A DNA stretch of 64,000 bases from Siphonodentalium dalli (Eukaryota; Mollusca; Scaphopoda; Gadilida; Siphonodentaliidae): assembly GCA_032622095.1 (NCBI GenBank), contig CP136061.1, positions 261,488,077 to 261,552,076 of the forward strand, read 5' to 3'. A program made the position numbers and the translations under genes. Under the pieces are notes generated by a model that saw only the letters and a list, made by a program, of their open reading frames with translations, was not told the origin of the DNA and searched no databases. Below are positions 48,601-60,600 of this stretch, piece after piece; the first letter of the stretch is position 1; each line of letters begins with the position of its first letter.

Positions 48601-51600
48601 ATGGTCAACTATAAATGTGACCAGCCATATCAAATCCAGTCGTAAGTCGGGATTTTTTTTACCCTGTGCCAATGCATTCTCTTATATACGCGAGTCGACC
48701 ATAGGTCGCCTCGCATATATAAGAGAATGCATTGGCCTAACAATTTTTTACAATTTTAATAATTTTTTCTTGTAATCTTTAACAATTTTTTAATTTCACC
48801 CATACAGAGCCCCAGACAAACATGAGCAGACAACACTCTTCTATATGCTTCTATATATGTGTGGGGCTCCCTGCAGGGTAATGGATGTTTTTTTATTTTA
48901 TGTCCTAAATATTGTAAGAAACATTTATTTTAAAAAAATGATAAAAAATTGTTAGGCCAATGCATTCTCTTATATATGCGAGGCGACCTATGGTCGACTC
49001 GCATATATAAGAGAATGCATTGGCACGGGGTAAAAAAAATCCCGAATTATGACTGGATTTGATATGGCGGGTCACAATTGGCCTTGAAATTTATCACTGT
49101 AGTCCATAAAAAGTGCTTGAATTTGGATAGCAGAAATGAGTGGAGTCTCTTCTCCATATTAGATTATTAAGGAGAAATGGACTGTTATAGGGGAGAAGTC
49201 ATCACATCTCCCTACTAGATTATTGGGGAGAAATGGACTCGCTGTCTTTGAAATTTGCTTCAGAATCATGAAAAAGTAATGGAAATTTACAACCAATATA
49301 GTGTACTTAAAATTCATAACATTTTATGAAAATCAACAGATGGTGTATGATAGTGAGTCCGCTGCTTTTACGAGAATCAAAAGATATAGTGAGTCCGCTG
49401 CTTTTACGAGAATCAAACTAAGAATCATGATTCTGATTCTCGTCTGATTTTAAGCCCTGATGTCGGCTGGCTGTCTGTTATTTAGGTAGCAAAGATTAAA
49501 GGGACTTATTTTGAACTCGGATAATAAGATAAATGTTTGATTAGGCAATTTCTCTGTTATTTGTTGAATTATTTCTCAGTGTGCCCTGGTGGCTGGTGTG
49601 CCTATAAATCTTCTGACACTATGCATTAACAACTTTTATATTTTCATACATAGTTCCTCAACTGTTTTATTTGTACCTAGTTACTACATGTATATAAAGC
49701 CTTATGAAATCTCAACATGTCATTAATTTTCAAAGTTTATTTTAATAGATGGTATTTCAAGATTATTTCATGATCACCCTGGATCACCCTGGATCACCCT
49801 GTATCACCCTGGATCACCCATGATCACCCTGTATGTAATGATATAGAGAGAATACCTACAGTTTTTGTGTTTGAATACTAAAATATCTCATGAGTGTTTG
49901 GAAAGAAATATTGAATTTTCACTAGCAGCTGCAAGCCACAAGTGAAAATTCTATATTTCTTTCCAGACATGAATGAGATGTTTTAGGTACTCAAACAAAA
50001 AACTGTAGGTTTCTATTTATTATATGCCCCTTATTAACTTATTTGAATTTAAATTATTAACTCTACTTAATTAAAGCAGCGATATATATATTAGTATCTA
50101 ATTTACGTCCATGATTAAACAGGGCGTGTCAGTGTTTACAAACAGGAAAGAGCCTAGGCCTAAAGTTGAAATTGACACGTGGAATTATAAATTTGTTGCT
50201 TTTGATTGGTTAGTGGACAGTGTACATGCTCTGATCACTCGTGTGTTCCTGGTTGTTTTTTTCAAGTCAGCGAGCTACAGTGAAATATCGGAACCTACAG
50301 TGAAATAACAAATGCGATTCCACTGTAGCTCCGAAGAGATAGATAAGACGATCTATGTTATGGTAATTTTCTGCTACTTATTAATAGGCAATTATATAAT
50401 AAATAATCTTTCTTCTTATTTCAGATTCTTATTAAATCCGAGTTTGATGCGTATGAATATGATGGTGGTGTTATATAATAAATAATCTTTCTTCTCATTT
50501 CAGATTGTTATTAAATCTGAGTATGATGCCTATGAATATGACAGTGAGGTGGTGTTAAAAAATAAAACCCTCAAAAAGATGCTGTTTGATCAGAAAGCTG
50601 AGAATATATTCGTCATGAGCGATTATGAGGTGAGAATTACGTTTAGAAAGCTGAGAATATATTCGTCATGAGCGATTACGAGGTGAGAATTACGTTTAGA
50701 AAGCTGAGAATATATTCGTCATGAGCGATTATGAGGTGAGAATTACCGTAGATAGTTATCAGAAAGCTGAGAATATATTCGTCATGAGCGATTATGAGGT
50801 GAGAATTACCGTAGATACTAATCAAATCATTTATATGCTGCGTTTAAGATTAGCCAAAAAGTGTTCAAAATAAAACCCTCAAAAAGATGCTGTTTGATCA
50901 GAAAGCTGAGAATATATTCGTCATGAGCGATTATGAGGTGAGAATTACGTTTAGAAATACCATGTTCATAGTATGCACAAAATAAGCACTTTGGGCATGA
51001 TGTCTTAAACCCTCAGAAGGTACTTTTCCTCCCCATGCAAATACATGGTTTACAGTACTTATGTGAGATTTATAGCTCAACTACACAAATCTATCATCTT
51101 ATTCATATTAAGTATAAGAAGTAACCCTAAAAAGTATACAAATTACCTAAAAAGACACGAGTACATGGTAATTTAACTTAGCTTTTCTGTCGAGTTGGGT
51201 GGGATTTATAGCTCAAACAACCTACATGATTTTACCATTGTATGTCAGAGCACTGTAATCAGTCAACCTAAAAATTAAGTACCTCCATAGTTTGGTGTTT
51301 ATTTTTTTGTGATAATTTCTTTTTAATTAGCTAGATTGTCTTTCTTTCTGTCATCTTATTCATCCAAAATACAAAAGTAAGCCTAAAAAGTATGTAGATT
51401 ACCTAAAGACACTGAGAGTGCATCGTAATTTAACACAGTTTTTCTGTCGAGCTGGGTGGGCGAGTTGGGTGGGTGTGCACAATAATCCCCTCTATCACCC
51501 AACTGTTAAGTCACACACAAGCCTGAAATTAGTTTGCCTGTCATTTGCAGAATGAGGTCCCCAGAGGGTGAATTTAGCGATGCTATCCCGCATCTAGTGG

Positions 51601-54600
51601 GCTGGCATCACTAAATTCACCCTCTGGGGACCTCATTCTGCTTAGGCCTCATCTTCTCTGGAAAGTTTGTTTATCATTAAAGTTCTATATAAACTTCTTC
51701 ACATGGATTCTATTTCTTTTTTAGTTCAGTTTCTCTATATCCCCAAATTGGCAGACGACACATTGTATAATCGAGGTTCCCAATGGGTGTACATCACAAT
51801 ATTCACCATTTGGGAACTTCAATCTGAGTATGTCTCCCATAGCAGATGAGGCCATGCAGAATGAATTCCCCAGAGGTTGAATTTGGTGATGCTAGCCTGC
51901 TATGCGGGATAGCGTCACTAAATTCACCCTCTGGGGACCTCATTCTGCAAATGACAGGCACACTAAACTCAGGCTTGGACACACAGTGCACATCTTATGT
52001 CTTAATGCATCGGGTGCTTTTGCCAGTAATTGTTGCAGAAATTGTCTTACCTGAACTCTTCAAAGACAGCATCGTTAGATTAGCTTTGATGCTCACCTGA
52101 GTGAATGCATATGGCATGCATACAAGTATTATCAAGCGAAGCAATAAAATCAGTGAAATTAATGACAGGTCAGGGCTGGTAAACAGTTTGTACACCGAAA
52201 ATTTAGTAATTTATTAGCGATAACTCATAGTTTATGTATAATCATTAATATGATGCCACCCAGGGATGGTCTGGGTTACATGGAATGTGTCTAGATGGCT
52301 CCTCAAATAATACTGAGATTTTTATAATAAATTTATATGACATGATGCTAAAGCTACTGTATTACAGGTAGTTATTTTTGTTGCTTAACCCCTTCATGAT
52401 GGGAGGTTCCAGAAATTTTGCGAATATCCTGTTCCAATGCATTCTCTTATATATGCGAGTCTCCTGGAGCCTCTCATATATAAGAGAATAAATTGACCTA
52501 ACAATATTTACATTGACCTTGTAAGCCAGTGCATTCTCTTAGATATGCGAGGCTCCCTACGGGTATATGTAAGAGAATACACTGGCACATGATATTTAAT
52601 GCTGCACCGGCGCAGCTCCCATCATGAAAGGGTTAACATTCTAAATACGATAGATGCTCACATTCAATTTCGAGGAGGGCTTCATTTTTTCAATCTTCTG
52701 GCTAAGAATTTAATGTAAGCAGTTTTGCATGTAAAAAGACTGATTCAAGAAAGAGTAGCCAGAGCTCCAGCTGATAGTTGTAGGAAGGGAGACCAATACA
52801 ATGAACCCCATATACAGTAATGCCCTAAATAATCGACTCTAACAACAGCAGAATTATGGGTAATTTTTCAGGATTTAGTCGGAAATATGGCTTGTTACCA
52901 TTCATCGGAAAGCTCTCAGTGGTAGCTTTCCGATGAATGGCAACAAGCCATGTTTCGGACTAAATCCTGAAAAATTGCCCACAATTCTACTGCGGTTAAG
53001 GAGCCGATTATTTATGGCATTACTACTGTATGACAATTTTCCAGACTCAGACAATTGTTTTAATCTGATTTTCACCAGGATTAAGTTCGCAAACCTGGAA
53101 TTTCAGTACTTGGTAGCCATTTTGATGTAGTGAATTCACATTTTTGACATTCTCTGGGGGTCGGTGGGGGTGAATATTTGCTGATGCTGTGGTTTTTCAT
53201 ATAAAAGATAAGTGGTGGAGTAGTGATTAAGATTACCTCTGACAGAATGGGAATGGTCGTAATTGAATCCCTTAATGGTCGGGATCGGTTCCTTAATGGT
53301 TGGGGGCCGCACTGACATTATGGCGCGGAGAGGTAATGAACCGACATTATGAGGCCATTATGAACAGGGAGGAGAACATTTACTAATTCACATCCTCTCT
53401 AAATTAATTACGATCGTAATATGCCCCGCATAATTGATCCAACCAAATCAGAGATCGGCATCGCGAAAGCACTCCGAGTGAAAGTGAATCAAGCCACCGA
53501 AGGGACATCACTCCGCTAATTTGAATAATTAAATTCATCCTCGTAGCATCGAGGGGACATTGGGGAGAGTTGATGTACACATGTCACCTGTATTATTATC
53601 ACAGGTTCAGAAGAACCTCTATGTCATTTACAGTTGAAGGGGAATAACTCTAAATCTAATGAGATTGAAGCAGCAGATATCTTGTTTGCATACACAATGC
53701 TATTCACTATGTAAGATGAGTACTTTCTCAATATATAATTCATTTGAGAAGGGTACGAGTGGATTTGTCTGTACACTAGTTTAAAGGTACTCAATCCGAT
53801 CAGAGGGTCTTATATTACTATTTCCTTGGCTTTGGGGGTAAACAATATTTGATTTGATTTTAAAGTTATCCATCTTACACCCGTAATTTGTCCGTTTTGA
53901 TCACGTGTTCTGCCAACTTGTGGGCTACATATCCGAAAATAAATAGATTTCAAAAAATCGATATCTAATCACTCTGAGCTTTGATGGGTGGATTCCTCGA
54001 CTCGAATCAAATATTTTTTACCCCCAAAGCCAAAGAAATAGTAATATAGGAGCCTCTGATCGGATTGAGCACCTTTAACATATTCCAATGAGGTAACTGG
54101 ATTAACAGAGTCTTCTTTTTTTAATGGTCTGTTTCTGATAGAATTCATAAAACCATGGCTTTCAGAAGAATAAAATTTGTCTATGAACCAAATTTTTAGT
54201 ATCTCTCCTAAACCGAACAACCTGCATGGTGACAGATTGATGCAATCTTATACGACATGAAATATGACTATGATTCATTAAGTTGAATACTAACCCTTCC
54301 AAGACTGGAGCTTCCTGAAATTTTGCGAAAACCATGTGCCAATACATTCTCTTATAGAGGGCCTCGCATATATAAGAGAATACATTGGCCTAACTGTTTG
54401 TTTTGACCTTGTTAGCCAGTCTCAAAAGAAAACTCGCATATATAAGAGAATGCATTGCACAGTATATTTAATGCTGCACCAGCTCCCATCATGAAAGGTT
54501 TAACATCCATTTTGTGACATGAACAGTTAACCCTTTGAGTGCCAGGGGCCGATATTATCGGCCCTAAACCTACACAATAAGTCTGTTAAAGAATATAATA

Positions 54601-57600
54601 AAATATATTAAAATTGTAAAAAATTGTAAAAAAAAATTAAAAAAAAAAAAAATTGTTAAGCCAATGCATTCTCTTATATATGCGAGGCGACCTATGGTCG
54701 ACTCGCATATATAAGAGAATGCATTGGCACAGGGTATATGGGTTGATACAAAAATCGGACCTGGCACTCAAAGGGTTAATTACATGATCTATGTACAACA
54801 TTGTCGGAATTAAAAATCAGTAGACTTGTTTCAAACTAAATGATATTGAATAATGGACCATTCCAATGTATACTTTTATAATTGTTGGGAGAATCCATTT
54901 AGTAGAAAGAGGGTTAAATCTCAATTTGTTTTATTTCACAGATCAAGAAAGTGCGAATACAGAATTGTGGTCAGCATAATAACTGTAGCAGCTGTCTAAG
55001 GAATAAGAACCCTTACTGTGGATGGTGTCTGCTCGAGAAACAGTTAGTGTTTTTTCAACAAATTTATCAATAAGATGAGCACGGATGATAAATCATAATT
55101 TCCGCATCAAATGTATCAATCAGATGTGGGGGGAGTGAGCATGGATGATACGGCCCCATAAATAAGGATAAGAACCCTTACTGTGGATGGTGTTTACTGG
55201 AGAACCGGTATGTTCTTCATCTAATGTATCAATGCATATGTATATCCACTAGCACTCCATAAATCTAAAGAGGATTACACGAAGATACAAAGGGTCTCAC
55301 TCATAGCCTACTATTTCCATTTGTTTTTTTAACAATAGAAAATTAATAAGCAACCTTATTAACCTAAAAAATACTAAAACACATGATGACTCTCATAAGG
55401 TAATGCTCTAATTAATCGACTCCTTAACCACAGCAGAATTATGGGTAACTTTTCAGGATTTAGTCGGAAATATGGCTTGTTGCCATTCATCGGAAAGCTC
55501 TCAGTGAGCCATCGAGAGCCACTGCATTTAATTCATATATAAGAATGACAGTGTGTGGTGTCAATTTGGATATACTATTTGTAAAAATTACTACTTTGAA
55601 CAAGATTATTCTCCATTTTTATTTTATTACCGGAGTGTTCACATCACTTTAACCCTTTACCCAACAAACCGGCCAAAACCGGCCAAATAAAGCTTCAACA
55701 GCCTAAAATATCTTCGGTCTGTCTCAATAGAACCATACAAATATGGATATCATTGGAACCGGCTCCTTGACCACATTGTGATAGTTACAGTTATGCCCTG
55801 TGCCAATGCATTCTCTTATATATGCGAGTCGACCATAGGTCGCCTCGCATATATAAGAGAATGCATTGGCCTAAAAAAAAACTTTTTTTACCATTTTTTC
55901 TTACATTCTTTTATAATTTTTAATGTGTTAAGCCAATGCATTCTCTTATATATGCGAGGCGACCTATGGTCGACTCGCATATATAAGAGAATGCATTGGC
56001 ACAGGGCCGTTCTGTTGGGTAAAGGGTTAACTTATCAGAAATGTTGCGAACCAGATTAAGTAATCTGTATTTTCTATTCAGGTGTACATTGAAGTCTGAG
56101 TGTCCCGGTGCTCCACAGGGTCTCCGGTCTCGGTGGCTTCATGGAGAGGGAGGGGAGAGTCAGTGCGTTCACATTACCAATGTTAACCCCAAAGCTGCCG
56201 CTGTTACTCAGGAACTTGTTGTAAGTATTCCATAACACACAATATTACCCATTCCAAGAAAGTGAAATTCATTATTTTATAATATTAGTCCACCGCAATT
56301 TAATGACTTGGTTTACGAACATGAGTGGAAAAATTCCCCAGATGGAGGAGGGGAATTTTTTTTTTTAAATTGGGCATATTATTCGACGAATTTCCCCGCA
56401 TCATCACTGGTGAACTAAACATCATTAATTCATTTAGATATCATTTATTTTCCTTAAAAAGTTGTCGGCGGGTTCGTAAACCAAGCAATTAAATTGCTGT
56501 CACCTTAGTCACTGTAAAGCTTTGCTAATTTATTAAATTTCAATTGTATTACTGTTGTTAATAAGTTTAAATCGAAATTTATATTTGTCAAACATTTTTT
56601 CTTGATTTTTTTTAATAGCTGTGTAGTTTGCTATTAAATATTCACCAACATTTGCTCAGATAATTTATTTTTCATTTTAATTTCACATGATGGGTGTTAA
56701 AGGGGTACTGCACACTAAATCCGGTCATTTATGGGACCATCTCCTTTTATACTCAACAGAATATATGCAACAAATGTATGAATTTTGAGCCATGGATTGG
56801 TGCATAATACACTCGTGTTCTCTATTAAAGATAGCAAACAAAATGGTAATTATAATGAAAATTATTTTATGACTCCTGTCATAAATTCATTTTCATTATA
56901 ATTAACATGTTGTATGCATCATTCATAGAGCAAACGTGAGTATTTTGTACTAATCCATTGCTCAAATCCATTCATTTGTTGCATATATTCTGTTGAGTAT
57001 AAAATCAGATGGTCCCATAAATGACTGGATTTAGTGTACAGTATCCCTTTAAAATAAACAGTGAAGTTTGCATAAATAATGGTATGGTTTGGAGTCTGGT
57101 GTCTTAACCCTTTCAGTGCCAGGGGCTGATCTCGTTGGCCCTAATTTACGGTCTGTAAAATCGGCCCTTTTTTGGGTATGCTTTAGCATGCTATAGCGAA
57201 TTTAAAAACAAACTGGATAAAACCTTAGGGGGATGTTATAACTCAAAACTATCACCAAGTATTCATAGTAATAATTTTGATGCCCATGAAAAACGTAAGA
57301 TTCCCTGGCACTAAACCTACAAAATAAGTCTGTTAAAGAATACAAGAAAAAATTATCAAAATTGTAAAAAATAATAACAAATGATGAAAAATTTTAATGC
57401 ATTGGCACAGGGTATATGGGTTGATACAAAAATCGGACCTGGCACCGAAAGGGTTAATAATGTTGGTTGTATAATTGGGAATTCAGTGTGAACTGTTGAG
57501 TTAAATTTCTAATTTGTAGACCCATTATAAGTCAATGTAACCCAATATCTATACAAATCCATGAAATAATATGGTCTTAAACCTCCACAGGGTTTTAAAA

Positions 57601-60600
57601 ACATTTGTATAATAATTATGTAATCTGTATTTCAGTTTTATCTGACGATTAACGAGATTCCTGATGAAATTGAGTACACATGTGTGTTCAAAGAATTCAA
57701 CTGGAGTACGCGGGCAATTCCATGGGGTTTTGGGCTGCAGTGTCGAACGCCAAGTGTGGCAAAAATGGGCTTGCAACTCGGAAACCAAGGTAAATCTTCA
57801 TCTTCAAACACCTAATTTCGACAAATTCAGCCAAAGCTCTCCAGCTCCCTAGGTAGTTGATTATGGCGGGTCCTGAAAAGAGTTTTTATAGTAATTGGAC
57901 ATTTTCATAAAATTTCAGGGGGTGAGGATTATTTTAAATACATATGTTTGAGATTTTTTAAAATTTGCATTTGAAATTTCTTTCTTTGAAAAAACATGGA
58001 CTATATATTTAACATAAAATTCTGTTTGCAATTCATTTGTTATAAACAATCAAAATCTTGATTATTTACAATTAATTTCAGGTTACAAAGAAGTTACTAT
58101 CGGTGTTAACTCCAGCGCTCCAGGCATCATCTTCCTACAACAAAAGTTTACGTTTTACAACTGTAGTTACTACCAAAGGTTAGTCCCAGATTAGTTCTAT
58201 TTATTATACAGTAATGCCTTAAATAATCGACTCCTTAACCACAGCAGAATTATGGGTAACTTTTCAGGATTTAGTCGGAAATATGGCTTGTAGTCATTCA
58301 TCGGAAAGCTCTCAGTGAGAGCTTTCCGGTGAATGGCAACAAGCCATATTTCTGACTAAATCCTGAAAAATTTCCCATAATTCTGCTGTGGTTAAGGAGT
58401 CGATTATTTAAGGCATTACTGTACCTAACTATATGGAGTAAACATTTATGTAGTTGGTTTCATCCAATTTTTAAGAAATATGTTCTGTGTTCTAATTATT
58501 TGGTTTGAAGTTCAGAATTCATAAAACAATTATTACCATGATTAATCATCCTGTTAATGGGAACCTAGTCATTTTTAGCTCAACTTGTGTGTCCGTCCGT
58601 CCATCAACAATTTCCTTTAGCCAACCCTAAAGGCCACATCACTCATCCGATCTTCACCAAACTCATATGAATTTTCGAGGTGACCTCTGGTTGGGAGCCA
58701 TAGATTTTTTCCGATATTCGTTTTACATGGCCGCCCCCAGCAGCCATTTTGGGATTGTATTATTTGTATGACTAAATCTTTTGGCACGCCCTACAGACCA
58801 CATGCCTCATCCAATCGTCACTAAACCTCATATGGAAATTTTGGTGACCACCAGATGGGAGTGATAAAAAAATTCCGAAATTTGTTAAAATAATTTGGAT
58901 TTCACATTTGAATCCGTCGGCACACCCGCAGCCATCATTTATAGGAGATTTGTTTTGAATAATTACAGGCATGTTCAGGATCACTTCTCGATTGTAGCTT
59001 ACAGGCATGTTCAGGATCACTTCTCGATTGTAGCTATATTTACAGGCATGTTCAGGATCACTTCTCGATTTTAGCTATCAAATTTGAATGATCCATGGTC
59101 CAAGCCTTCTTGGATTTTACTCTTTTCATCATTGAATACTTTGGCATGCCCTACAGCCAACAATGTTTCATCCAAATGATCTCTTCGGGTTGACTCTGGT
59201 ATTAAACATTTTAACTATCTGCTTTCTTATTGCTAAATTGACTGTATTGTATAACATTATTCCCTATCAAAGTTGAGCTACAGTGTCATTGGCACTTTTA
59301 TTTATCACTGGTTAAGTTTTTTTTTCTTTATTTGTGTACATTCATGGTATATTTAGGTATACTAATGATTTTCTATCAATGAAATTAAATTAGCTTATAT
59401 CCTAGATTATTTTAATTCACTTTCAAAATTCTAACACGTTGATTGTGATATTTTCAGTTGTTCAAAATGTACAGCGACAGACTTCCACTGTGAATGGTGT
59501 ATCTATGACAACACCTGTACCCACAATTCCACAACATGTCGGGAGAAGGAAACCGTTGGATGGAAAAATGTAAGTATACCCATTAGATTTGTGGGATAGG
59601 AAGGTTGGCCCATCTAGTGATCGGACACAGATATTATCAAAAAGACGAAAGTTCCAGCAATTATATTTTATTTGTCCTCTCAATAAACCAACAACATATT
59701 ATAGATAAGTCATGATGAATTCCACATAATTATCGTGATGACTATAAAGAGAGAAGTGTCTCAAATTTATTCTACTATGCTTCTCGTTCCTTCTCTCTCG
59801 AAGCAGTGCTGAACTTGCGGTTCTCGTCAGCTTTGTTTATATATATAATCTAACAATAGAATTGATGGCTTGTGACTTGCTTTTCCAATTTTGGTGAGGA
59901 ACAAACAATAGTGTTTAGTCATGCACTTGTCAACTAGTATTAGTTGGATGTATTAACCCTTTACCCAACAGAACGGCCCTGTGCAAATGCATTCTCTTAT
60001 ATATGCGGGTCGACCATAGGTCGCCTTGCATATATAAGAGAATGCATTGGCTTAACACATATTAAAAATGATAAAATTGTTAAAGAATTTAAGAAAAAAT
60101 GGTAAAAAGTGTTAAAAAGGCCAATTTTTTTAGGCCAATGCATTCTCTTATATATGCGAGGCGACCTATTGTCGACTCGCATATATAAGAGAATGCATTG
60201 GCACAGGGCATAACTGTAACTATTACAATGTGGTCAAGGAGCCTGTTCCAATGATATCCATATTTGTATGGTTCTATTGAGACAGACCGAAGATATTTTA
60301 GGCTGTTGAAGCTTTATTTGGCCGGTTTTGGCCGTATTGTTGGGTAAAGGGTTAATCGTTGATATATAATCGTGATATAGTATCACCGTAAAAGTCAGCT
60401 ATGATATAATAGTATGAAGAATATTGGAGAAGCATCTTGAGAATTGTTATCATAATATGATCACACAAGGTTGCCACCATTCTGAAGTGAAATTACAGCA
60501 TAACAAAAATGGAATGGAACAAGCCTTGAAATAACGTGTCTGTCATTTGCAGAATGAGGTCCCCAGAGGGTGAATTTGGTAATGCTAGCCCGCTATGTGG

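Noticed and set aside
50391-50955. Exon 3 copies as mutually exclusive exons
   Set aside because: The upstream acceptor copy reaches TAA quickly and has no donor; the downstream donor copies have no acceptors and produce stops.
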